This document shows, one piece after another, positions 1 to 5,849 of a stretch of DNA of 5,856 nucleotides (positions are counted from its first letter, which is position 1; every line of letters starts with the position of its first letter). Under the pieces are notes generated by a model that was given only the letters and a program-made list of their open reading frames with translations, did not search any database and was not told the origin of the DNA. Origin of the DNA: a bacterium (lineage in GTDB: Bacteria; SZUA-182; SZUA-191; JAJRXT01); contig JAJRUU010000025.1 in NCBI GenBank assembly GCA_024277605.1, positions 1 to 5,856 on the forward strand. Direction: 5' to 3'. The position numbers were made by a program, and so were the translations under genes.

Positions 1-2604
1 GGAGCGGCGTATTATTGGCAGGCCGAAAGCTATTATAACCTGGGAACGATAAGTAAGGCGGCTCAGGCGTATAATAGCCTGTTAACATCTTTTCCGCAAG
101 ATCCCTTAGCCGTTTTCGCCCATTATTCGGTGGGTTGGATCCATTTTAAAAAGCAAAACTGGAAATTAGCCTCGAATCATTTGCGCATTGCGGCCGACAG
201 CAAAAAACCCATTGCTCCGGCTTCTCTGTACCTACTGGGTGAAGCGCTGTACAGATTGAGCAAATTTGATCAGGCGGCGGTAGCGCTCAAAAGATTTATA
301 AACGATAATCCCGATCACCAATGGATAGCGGAAGCCAGATTCTGGTTGGCGGAGAGTCTCTATCAAAAAGGAGACTACCAGGCGGCCAGTGACGCTTACC
401 AGGATTTTTTACAACATTATAAAAACCATAAGCTGGAAAGCTATGCCCTGTACGGCTTAGGCTGGAGCAGCTTTATGCAGGGCATGTATCATCCGGCGAT
501 TGAAGCCTTCAAATATTTGAAAGATAAGTACCCGGAAAGTGAATTATGGCCCTCAGCTACCCTGCGGCAGGGTAAGAGCTATGCCTTATCAGGCGATCAT
601 CCGGCGGCCTTAAAAGATTACCGTGAGCTGGTTTTGCGTTATCCAAAGTCCGAACTGGTGCAGCAGGCCCGCTTTGAGCAGGGGCTGTCTTACTTTGAGC
701 TACAGGAATTCGAGCTGGCGATTGCAACTTACAAGCAATTTATTGAACAATTCCCGGATAGCCCCTCACTGTTGAGCGCCAGGTTTATGTTGGCCGAAAG
801 TTTGTACAGTCAGCAGCAGTATGCCGAGGCAGCCCTGGCTTACCAGTCGGTGATAGAGGATAAGCAATTCAGCGATTTCAGTCAAACCACATATTTCAAA
901 CTGGGTTTTTGCTATTATCTTTTAGGTAATTACAATGCGGCGATTGATCAATTCAAGCGGCTTTTGGCGGTTTTTCCCCAATTAAGTTTTGAAGATGAAA
1001 TTATATTCTGGTTGGCGGAGTCATATTTTAGAAATAAAAACTATGAATTGGCGGTCAAGACATATCGCCGGATTACTGACCAATTTCCAGATAGCGAACG
1101 GTTGGATGACGCTTATCTGGGGATGGGCTGGGGATATTATGTTCAAGGTGAATGGGAGAAGGCCAAACTCCAGTTTGAGCAATCAGAAAAACAGTTCCCC
1201 CAAAGTCCATACCTGCCGGAAGCAGTCTATATGAAGGCCCAGAGCTTTTATCAACTGAAGGATTATTATCGGGCGCTTAAAACCTATCAAAGCGTGCTTA
1301 GGCTTAATCCCAACAATTCATTATCGGAAAACAGTCTCTATCAAATGGGAATGATTCAACTGCATCAGGCCGATTTTCCCAAGGCGATAGAGTTGTTTGG
1401 CCAATTGCTCGATGAGTACCCTAAGGGGGAAAAAGCTGACGATGCTCAGCACCAACTGGGCTGGAGCTATTTCAGAGAGGGAAACTATCAGCTGGCAATC
1501 ACCGAATTCAGCCGCCTGGAGAAAGAATTTCCCGCAAGCCCGCTGGTACCGGAAGCATTACTTAAAATCGGCGACAGCTATTACAACCTGGAAAAATATG
1601 ATAAAGCGCAAGCTGCCTATAAGCACCTGGTCGACGCTCACCCCCAAAGCCAGCTGGTGCCTGATGCCCAATATGGCATTACCATCTGCTATTATCAGCA
1701 AGGTAAGATGGATAAATTTGTTACTGAGGCTACTATATTCGTGAACCGCTATGTGGGGCATAAGCTGAGTGAATTATTGCAGTATCAGGTGGGGGAAGTG
1801 TTTAGCAATAGCAAGCAGTATCAATCCGCCCTGGATGCGTATCAGCAATTAATTGCCAAGTTTCCAACCAGCAACTTAGCAGATGACGCCCAGTACAAGC
1901 TAGGTTACATTAACCTGCAAAACGGTGATTACGCTGTGGCCAAACAAATGTTTCAACGCCTGGTGGATGGTTATCCGGACAGCAACTATTTAGCCGACGG
2001 GCAATCAGGTTTGGGCAAGGCGTTGTATAATCTCGGGCAGTACCACCTGGCGCTAAAAAATTTCCAGCAAGTCTTAACCGATCATCCCCAGAGCAACTTG
2101 GCAGCTGAAACACTGTATTATATTGGTAATTGCTATCATGAGCTCAAGAAGGATGCGGATGCCTTAAAAAGTTACCAGCGTTTGATAGAAAATTTTCCCG
2201 AAGACCAACGTATATATCTTGCCTTTCTGCAGCAAGGCAAGATATTAAAAGACCGCCAGAAATTGATGTCGGCCATAGAAGCCCTGAAGCGCGCCCAGGA
2301 ATCCAGCGATGATGACGTGCTGGTAGAGGCACAATACTGGCTGGGGGTTTGTTATAATCTGCTACAGGATTATCAACAGGCTGCGACTGAGTTTATGAAG
2401 GTAGCTTATTTGTATCCCGATAAAACTGAATGGGCCGATCAGGCCCTGCTTAAAGCTGGAGCAGCTTATGAGCAGTTGGGGAAATGGGATGAGGCCCGCA
2501 AGGTATATCAAAAGGTGCTGGACTTAGCCTATGAAACCAAGCTGAAGAAAACCGCTCAGGCCAGATTAGTTAATCTAAAAGATAAGGAGGATGCTAAAAG
2601 ATGA
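1..2604 (+). CDS. Giant TPR-repeat protein of a Ton-motor operon, 5' end outside window
   Basis: The reading frame is open from the first base, so the N-terminus, and any signal peptide, lies outside the window; 867 residues are visible. They form about 23 consecutive TPR helix pairs. Using F/Y/H-P as unit positions 1-2, the recurring residues are Ser 4, Asp/Glu-Ala 9-10, Gly 15, Tyr 18-19, Tyr 24, Ala 27 and Tyr/Phe 31. These match the Gly8, Tyr11, Ala20, Phe24 and Pro32 signature of TPRs, with three extra residues in the loop after the proline. This resembles the TPR_6/YbgF/BamD style of repeat. The unit after base 1639 is degenerate in its second helix. The C-terminus is a short charged tail. 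TPR solenoids bind proteins and have no catalysis of their own. The four-base overlap with exbB and the tonB gene downstream suggest an envelope scaffold working with the Ton motor; periplasmic location is inference. Some Vibrio TonB2 loci also contain a TPR gene, but exact orthology is not claimed. Confidence 0.93.
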   Translation, partial: GAAYYWQAESYYNLGTISKAAQAYNSLLTSFPQDPLAVFAHYSVGWIHFKKQNWKLASNHLRIAADSKKPIAPASLYLLGEALYRLSKFDQAAVALKRFINDNPDHQWIAEARFWLAESLYQKGDYQAASDAYQDFLQHYKNHKLESYALYGLGWSSFMQGMYHPAIEAFKYLKDKYPESELWPSATLRQGKSYALSGDHPAALKDYRELVLRYPKSELVQQARFEQGLSYFELQEFELAIATYKQFIEQFPDSPSLLSARFMLAESLYSQQQYAEAALAYQSVIEDKQFSDFSQTTYFKLGFCYYLLGNYNAAIDQFKRLLAVFPQLSFEDEIIFWLAESYFRNKNYELAVKTYRRITDQFPDSERLDDAYLGMGWGYYVQGEWEKAKLQFEQSEKQFPQSPYLPEAVYMKAQSFYQLKDYYRALKTYQSVLRLNPNNSLSENSLYQMGMIQLHQADFPKAIELFGQLLDEYPKGEKADDAQHQLGWSYFREGNYQLAITEFSRLEKEFPASPLVPEALLKIGDSYYNLEKYDKAQAAYKHLVDAHPQSQLVPDAQYGITICYYQQGKMDKFVTEATIFVNRYVGHKLSELLQYQVGEVFSNSKQYQSALDAYQQLIAKFPTSNLADDAQYKLGYINLQNGDYAVAKQMFQRLVDGYPDSNYLADGQSGLGKALYNLGQYHLALKNFQQVLTDHPQSNLAAETLYYIGNCYHELKKDADALKSYQRLIENFPEDQRIYLAFLQQGKILKDRQKLMSAIEALKRAQESSDDDVLVEAQYWLGVCYNLLQDYQQAATEFMKVAYLYPDKTEWADQALLKAGAAYEQLGKWDEARKVYQKVLDLAYETKLKKTAQARLVNLKDKEDAKR
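196..2193 (+). repeat. Eighteen in-phase 111-bp TPR-coding units
   Basis: The codon that opens each repeat (F/Y/H/N before Pro, or its equivalent) falls at 196, 307, 418, 529, 640, 751, 862, 973, 1084, 1195, 1306, 1417, 1528, 1639, 1750, 1861, 1972, 2083 and 2194. Every step is exactly 111 bases. Outside this block the step changes: 105 bases before it (from 91) and 108 after it (to 2302). The units are diverged at DNA level. Short patches of identity remain, for example a 17-base stretch at 1870 that recurs at 2092 with two mismatches, two periods away, and a weaker copy at 1981. Confidence 0.88.
2584..2590 (+). promoter_or_regulatory. Strong Shine-Dalgarno site for exbB inside the TPR gene
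   Basis: AAGGAGG, a full anti-Shine-Dalgarno match, lies 10 bases before the exbB ATG at 2601 and inside the last codons of the TPR gene. The TPR stop and the exbB start share ATGA at 2601-2604, so a terminating ribosome sits over this site and coupled re-initiation is likely. An ATG at 2591 directly touches the site and is too close to be used. Confidence 0.85.
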
Positions 2605-3260
2605 CGGAATTAGTGCTTAAAGGGGGCGTGATCATGATCCCCATTATATTGTGTTCGGTGATGGCCTTGGGTATCACCATTGAGCGGCTGATTAATCTCA
2701 CCCTGCAGAAAGTTCATCCCACCGAATTTGTAACCAAGATAAAACGCTTGCTTACTCAGGGGAATGTGGGTGAAGCCATAGCTATTTGCACCAATACCGC
2801 CGCTCCTATCGCCCATGTAATTGAGGCCGGAATCTTAAAGCGCCACCATGACCGCCAGCAGATCAAGGAGGCGGTGGAGCAGGCCGGTAAACAACAGGCC
2901 ACTATATTACATAAATATATTGGTATGTTGGCTACGATTGCCAGTATTTCCCCGCTGCTCGGGCTGCTGGGCACTGTAGCCGGTATGATAAAAGTATTTC
3001 AAATTATCTCGGTTAAGGGTGTGGGTAATCCCGGTTTGCTGGCCGGGGGAATTTCAGAGGCGCTGATTACTACCGCTGCCGGATTGGTGGTGGCGATTCC
3101 CGCACTGGTTGTACATAATTACTTTTATAAAAAGGCCAATCATTTTGTATTGCAAATGGAGAATACGTCTTTAGAGTTATTGGATATCTTAGCGGAAAAC
3201 TTCCCGGTGAAAACCGATCTTAAAGAAGATCGACATACATCAGAAAACCCCGGAGTATAA
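2601..3260 (+). CDS. exbB: ExbB/TolQ-type (MotA/TolQ/ExbB family) proton-channel subunit
   Basis: This is the inner-membrane channel subunit that, with ExbD, turns the proton gradient into force on TonB. The 219 residues show the family plan: a short N-terminus, a first membrane helix at about 10-30, a basic cytoplasmic region at 31-105, and two further helices at about 107-137 and 146-176. The second helix carries the Gly-Leu-Leu-Gly-Thr-Val-Ala-Gly segment (Thr125). The third carries Gly-Ile-Ser-Glu-Ala-Leu (Glu153, Thr158). By alignment from memory, Thr125, Glu153 and Thr158 correspond to Thr148, Glu176 and Thr181 of E. coli ExbB, the pore residues. It lacks the long N-terminal periplasmic extension of some ExbB proteins. 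The ATG at 2601 is supported by a perfect ribosome site and by the ATGA overlap. TolQ is the alternative name, but a TonB-type protein with an SxxxH motif in the same operon favours ExbB. Confidence 0.93.
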   Translation: MTELVLKGGVIMIPIILCSVMALGITIERLINLTLQKVHPTEFVTKIKRLLTQGNVGEAIAICTNTAAPIAHVIEAGILKRHHDRQQIKEAVEQAGKQQATILHKYIGMLATIASISPLLGLLGTVAGMIKVFQIISVKGVGNPGLLAGGISEALITTAAGLVVAIPALVVHNYFYKKANHFVLQMENTSLELLDILAENFPVKTDLKEDRHTSENPGV

Positions 3261-3262
3261 CC

Positions 3263-3673
3263 ATGGATTTTTCAACTGAAAATAATCAGTACATAAAACC
3301 CGAAGTAAGTATTGTTTCCCTGATTGATGTGGTATTGCTGCTACTGGTGTTTTTCATGCTGACTACCAACTTTGTGCTCCAGTCAGGTATTGAGGTGAAA
3401 CTGCCTCAGGCAAAACAAGCGCTGACTAAACCGGCCACTGAACTTACTGTGACCATCACCCAAAAGGGCAAAATTTTTCTCAATCAGCAACCGGTACAAT
3501 TGGGAGAATTTGCCGCCTTACTGAAACAGCGGATAGGTGCAGCATCAGGTAATGACCTATTGGTTATCAGAGCTGATAAACGGGTGGAGCATGGCAAGGT
3601 GGTACAAATTATGGATCTGGCCAAGGGGGCCGGTATCGAGCGGCTGGCTATCGGCACTCAAGTTAAGCCTTAG
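3263..3673 (+). CDS. exbD: ExbD/TolR-family motor subunit
   Basis: This is the partner of ExbB: one membrane helix sits in the ExbB pore and the C-terminal domain lies in the periplasm. The 136 residues fit the family length. A short cytoplasmic N-terminus (1-14) is followed by a helix at about 15-38 holding Asp22, the counterpart of the essential Asp25 of E. coli ExbD. After it comes the conserved Gly-Ile-Glu-Val-Lys-Leu-Pro-Gln-Ala segment (42-50) and a periplasmic domain ending with the family's strand-helix-strand pattern (Val101-Ile-Arg-Ala-Asp105, then a helix at about 110-123). The start lies 2 bases after the exbB stop, with GGAG at 3252-3255 seven bases upstream. The proline usually found three residues before the membrane aspartate is Ser19 here. 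TolR is the alternative assignment. Confidence 0.92.
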   Translation: MDFSTENNQYIKPEVSIVSLIDVVLLLLVFFMLTTNFVLQSGIEVKLPQAKQALTKPATELTVTITQKGKIFLNQQPVQLGEFAALLKQRIGAASGNDLLVIRADKRVEHGKVVQIMDLAKGAGIERLAIGTQVKP

Positions 3674-3676
3674 GGG
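3672..3676 (+). promoter_or_regulatory. Weak ribosome-binding site that sets the tonB start
   Basis: AGGGG overlaps the exbD stop codon and lies seven bases before the ATG at 3684. It favours this start over the in-frame ATG at 3705 (residue 8) and over in-frame starts lying inside exbD. Confidence 0.5.
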
Positions 3677-3683
3677 TATCCTT

Positions 3684-4451
3684 ATGTGGGATTATTTATA
3701 TCCTATGCGCTGGAGAGTGAATTTTACTCAAGCGCTATTGATTTCCGGCACAATGCACTTGCTGTTGATTTTACTGCTTCCCGGATTCAGGGTCGATCAG
3801 CTTATATCCAGCAAGCCATACATTGAAGTCAGTTTGCTCCCCCCGCCACAGGTAATAATAAAAAAACAGGCCCCCCAGGCGCCGACAAAAAAAAAGCCAA
3901 AGGCCGTAAAATGGCAGGCGCTGGCTCCCAGACTAGCTACTGGAACTAAACGATATCAAACTAAAGCTGGTCTGCCGCTGATTACATTGCCGTCAACTAT
4001 TATAGACAAACCGGAGGCAATTAATCTGCTGCCGAAAGAAGCCTTTTCGCTTGATGAGTCATTTACAGTACCGTCAGTTGATCAGTCCTTGTCTCGAACG
4101 CTTAAGCAAATTACGGTTAGTGGGGTAGATTCCCCTGCTAAAGCGACTGCGGATGAGATCAGTTGGGAGGGGACTCCGCGCCGCTATGTGTATAAGCCCC
4201 CAAATTTTAGTTATGAATCAATATTTGAGGGTGAGGTAAAGCTGAAATTCTGGGTCGATCACCAGGGCAACGTCACTAATGCCATAGTACTCAGGCGCCT
4301 GGATGCCTATTTGGAGCGGCTGGCCATAGATCATGTTAAGGGTTATCGCTTTGAACCGTTAAAGGGCAAGGAACGAGAATTGCAGTGGGGTACTATCAGC
4401 ATTGAGTTTCGGTGGAGTGAGGCTGAGAAAGCTGCCGGGGATAATCCCTAG
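3684..4451 (+). CDS. tonB: TonB energy-transducing protein
   Basis: TonB is anchored in the inner membrane, is driven by ExbB-ExbD, and contacts outer-membrane receptors through its C-terminal domain. The 255 residues have the expected order. The membrane helix at about 16-33 carries Ser21-Gly-Thr-Met-His25, matching the SxxxH motif (Ser16/His20) of E. coli TonB that is needed for coupling to ExbB-ExbD. A proline- and lysine-rich linker begins at about 50 (Leu-Pro-Pro-Pro, then Ala-Pro and Lys-Lys-Lys-Pro). The TonB C-terminal domain spans about 160-244, with Phe-Glu-Gly-Glu-Val-Lys (181-186), Asp192-His-Gln-Gly-Asn-Val and Tyr221-Arg-Phe-Glu-Pro. The linker is short, with only a modest Pro-Lys run. 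The C-terminal domain and SxxxH motif argue against TolA. No TonB-dependent receptor is in the window, so the substrate is unknown. The gene starts 10 bases after exbD. Confidence 0.9.
   Translation: MWDYLYPMRWRVNFTQALLISGTMHLLLILLLPGFRVDQLISSKPYIEVSLLPPPQVIIKKQAPQAPTKKKPKAVKWQALAPRLATGTKRYQTKAGLPLITLPSTIIDKPEAINLLPKEAFSLDESFTVPSVDQSLSRTLKQITVSGVDSPAKATADEISWEGTPRRYVYKPPNFSYESIFEGEVKLKFWVDHQGNVTNAIVLRRLDAYLERLAIDHVKGYRFEPLKGKERELQWGTISIEFRWSEAEKAAGDNP
3887..3895 (+). repeat. A9 homopolymer tract in the tonB linker
   Basis: Nine adenines in a row encode part of the Thr-Lys-Lys-Lys-Pro linker of TonB. Two other runs lie just upstream: seven A at 3860-3866 and six C at 3871-3876. Loss of one A would bring a stop at 3907-3909. 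Gain of one A would bring a stop at 3947-3949. Either change leaves only the membrane anchor and the start of the linker. Confidence 0.9.
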
Positions 4452-4473
4452 CTCAACTAATGATATATATATT

Positions 4474-5178
4474 ATGTTTAGATTCCTTTCGCTGGTTGCT
4501 ATAAAGATTATAGCAAAATTTGTATTGGTTTTTATGGGATTAATAGTTGTCCCTGTTTATTTAATAATATGGTTTAAGAAAAACAGACACCCGTCACCTG
4601 CGATTAAGCTATTGAGCCGTTGCATTAAATATGGGCAAACCCTGAGTTCCGAAGAATGCCGTGAAGTCAACGACTACCTCAAGAAAATAAAAAACAGCTT
4701 AGAGTGTTTTGCCCGGGGGACGTCTCCCCCATCTCAGGATAGCACACTATTGGCTCAGGCGATTGAGGTATTGCCATTGATCCATGAGATAGCCGAACCA
4801 AACACTTGTTGCGAGAATACGGTGGATGGAGTGAATTATCATAAGGGTTTTGATTGTAAATCAAGTTTACAGGAGCTATTTAGTGAATTACATCAAACAT
4901 CGCAGTTACCTATCATCTCCGAGAAATTAGCTGAGATGTCCCGGATGAGGCAGAATGCCGGAGCAGGAAAACGCCGCAGCAGGATGTTGCTGTTCTTTTT
5001 TGTCTTGATGTATGGCGCCGCAGCGCTATTGCTTTCAAAGGCCATTATAGGTTATCCGGTAAACTGGATAATTGGATTGAGCATATATTTGAGTTGTTTG
5101 TTTGTGTTTTTTTTGAAATATGATTATTATAATTTTAAGGATTTTAAGCGGCACCAAAAAAGTTTGAAGCGCTTTTAA
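4474..5178 (+). CDS. Unrecognised three-helix membrane protein with cysteine-containing loop
   Basis: I do not recognise this 234-residue protein. It has one long hydrophobic segment at the N-terminus (about 7-34), followed by Lys35-Lys36-x-Arg38. A soluble middle of about 130 residues follows. A basic patch (Lys166-Arg167-Arg168) then leads into two closely spaced helices at about 171-188 and 196-215. The tail is highly basic. The positive charges next to the first helix and before the second suggest that the soluble middle is cytoplasmic. The middle holds Cys50, Cys62, Cys78, Cys112-Cys113 and Cys128, with His123 nearby. This could be a metal or redox site, but no known motif is matched. 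I chose the ATG at 4474, 22 bases after the tonB stop. It has no clear ribosome site, so re-initiation after tonB is possible. A TTG at 4402 inside tonB would add 24 residues. The gene is visibly richer in A+T than its neighbours. It is probably the last gene of the Ton operon. Confidence 0.75.
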   Translation: MFRFLSLVAIKIIAKFVLVFMGLIVVPVYLIIWFKKNRHPSPAIKLLSRCIKYGQTLSSEECREVNDYLKKIKNSLECFARGTSPPSQDSTLLAQAIEVLPLIHEIAEPNTCCENTVDGVNYHKGFDCKSSLQELFSELHQTSQLPIISEKLAEMSRMRQNAGAGKRRSRMLLFFFVLMYGAAALLLSKAIIGYPVNWIIGLSIYLSCLFVFFLKYDYYNFKDFKRHQKSLKRF

Positions 5179-5259
5179 CCCGATCTATTCATAAATTCAG
5201 ACTGGGTTTGCAAGACATCCATTGTGAGATAATGTTTATGAGCCAACGTCCTGAAGAAA

Positions 5260-5283
5260 CAGGCTGTGCCTGCCCGAATTTTT
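5260..5283 (+). terminator. Weak hairpin plus T5 run, possible operon terminator
   Basis: CAGGC-TGT-GCCTG (5260-5272) forms a five-pair stem with a three-base loop. Five T residues follow at 5279-5283. The six bases between stem and T run, and the short stem, make it a poor intrinsic terminator. It is the best candidate between the Ton operon and tsaE. Confidence 0.3.
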
Positions 5284-5294
5284 AGGGTTAAAAA
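5279..5294. repeat. Short A/T inverted repeat
   Basis: TTTTTA (5279-5284) and TAAAAA (5289-5294) are reverse complements around a GGGT spacer. It lies just before the tsaE promoter and overlaps the T run of the weak hairpin. It could be a protein-binding site or chance in A/T-rich DNA; nothing in the sequence decides this. Confidence 0.3.
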
Positions 5295-5302
5295 GGTAAG
5301 GC

Positions 5303-5332
5303 TTGACAATTAAGCAATAAATATAGTATTTT
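5303..5332 (+). promoter_or_regulatory. Sigma-70-type promoter for tsaE
   Basis: A perfect TTGACA (5303-5308) is followed after 18 bases by TATTTT (5327-5332), which matches four of six positions of the -10 consensus. Transcription would begin near 5339, leaving a leader of about 14 bases that just holds the tsaE ribosome site. The -35 match is strong; the -10 match is moderate. Confidence 0.55.
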
Positions 5333-5344
5333 GCATATACATTG

Positions 5345-5350
5345 AAGGGA
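5345..5350 (+). promoter_or_regulatory. Ribosome-binding site supporting the TTG start of tsaE
   Basis: AAGGGA lies two bases before the TTG at 5353, a short spacing. There is no in-frame ATG or GTG between the upstream in-frame stop at 5311-5313 and this TTG, so the site helps to fix a TTG start. Confidence 0.5.
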
Positions 5351-5352
5351 TT

Positions 5353-5823
5353 TTGATTCTTACAACTTATAATTCGTCACAGACCCAACGACTGGGAGAA
5401 AAGTTAGGGGGTATTCTACCGGCTGGTAGTCTGATCGCTTTGGTGGGAGAGATGGGTGCGGGTAAAACGTGTCTGGCTCAGGGAATAATCATGGGATTAG
5501 GCGTTTTAGATACCTATATCACCAGTCCCAGTTATACCCTGATCAATGAATATTGCGGTCGTTATCCAATATTCCATTTTGACCTCTATCGGCTCAGTTG
5601 TTTACAGGACGTGGAGGAGTTGGCGTATGAGGAATATTTTTTCGGCCAGGGAGTAACAATAATAGAGTGGGCCGATAAAGTCAAAGAACTACTCCCGCAA
5701 CATTATATGGAGATTACGTTGCATAAAATTGAGGAAACTGCAAGGCTGGTCGAGCTGATTCCTCGAGGGGAAAACTATCAGGAACTGGTACACCAAATTA
5801 GTCATGTTAACTTAGTTACATAA
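5353..5823 (+). CDS. tsaE: TsaE, tRNA threonylcarbamoyladenosine biosynthesis ATPase
   Basis: TsaE is the ATPase that, with TsaB and TsaD, completes the t6A37 modification of ANN-decoding tRNAs in the cytoplasm. The 156 residues are full family length. The Walker A motif is Gly32-Glu-Met-Gly-Ala-Gly-Lys-Thr39. Next come Ser58-Pro-Ser-Tyr-Thr-Leu (58-63), with the typical asparagine-glutamate-tyrosine after it, then His75-Phe-Asp77-Leu-Tyr-Arg-Leu and Glu105-Trp106-Ala-Asp. These are the conserved blocks of the YjeE/TsaE family; Asp77, Glu105 and Trp106 match the conserved Asp, Glu and Trp known from the Haemophilus protein. The TTG start is chosen because no better codon exists in frame and a purine-rich site precedes it. 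Starting there gives the usual short N-terminus (Thr-Thr-Tyr-Asn-Ser) before the first helix. It has its own promoter and is probably independent of the Ton operon. Confidence 0.95.
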   Translation: MILTTYNSSQTQRLGEKLGGILPAGSLIALVGEMGAGKTCLAQGIIMGLGVLDTYITSPSYTLINEYCGRYPIFHFDLYRLSCLQDVEELAYEEYFFGQGVTIIEWADKVKELLPQHYMEITLHKIEETARLVELIPRGENYQELVHQISHVNLVT

Positions 5824-5834
5824 TTAACCAATGC

Positions 5835-5840
5835 AGAGGA
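5835..5840 (+). promoter_or_regulatory. Ribosome-binding site for the next gene
   Basis: AGAGGA lies nine bases before the ATG at 5850, an ordinary spacing. It indicates that another gene starts at the right edge, 26 bases after the tsaE stop and likely co-transcribed. Confidence 0.55.
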
Positions 5841-5849
5841 AAAAGCTTT

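Noticed and set aside
130..132. In-frame GTG as start of the TPR gene
   Set aside because: The frame is open back to base 1 and the upstream codons encode another complete TPR unit, so the gene enters from outside the window.
989..1744. Second-frame + strand open stretches within the TPR gene
   Set aside because: They are frame shadows of the repeat array, low in family-like pattern and without ribosome sites.
196..2193. 111-bp periodicity as a CRISPR or DNA satellite array
   Set aside because: The units are diverged at DNA level, remain in frame and encode TPR helices; the period belongs to the protein.
1558..2332. Open frames on the minus strand at 1558-1761, 1910-2113 and 2144-2332
   Set aside because: They lie opposite the conserved TPR repeats, are short, and encode nothing family-like. 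The + strand frame explains the sequence.
2610..2974. Minus-strand open frames opposite exbB
   Set aside because: exbB is clearly coding on the + strand with conserved helices; the opposite frames are by-products of its composition.
3537..3683. Longer tonB starting inside exbD
   Set aside because: The added residues are exbD read in another frame. The ATG at 3684 has a ribosome site and gives a normal TonB N-terminus with the helix at residue 16.
4438..4448. GGGA-TAA-TCCC hairpin at the tonB stop
   Set aside because: The four-pair stem is too short and has no T run; it is unlikely to stop transcription.
4402..4473. TTG start extending the membrane protein into tonB
   Set aside because: It would overlap tonB by 50 bases, adds a non-hydrophobic stretch before the first helix, and has only a weak GGGG at a poor distance.
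5177..5208. AACCC / GGGTT inverted repeat after the membrane-protein stop
   Set aside because: The stem is five pairs with a 22-base loop and no T run, so it is not a convincing terminator.
5322..5327. TATAGT as the -10 box of the tsaE promoter
   Set aside because: It lies only 13 bases after TTGACA, too close for a standard promoter; TATTTT at 18 bases fits better.
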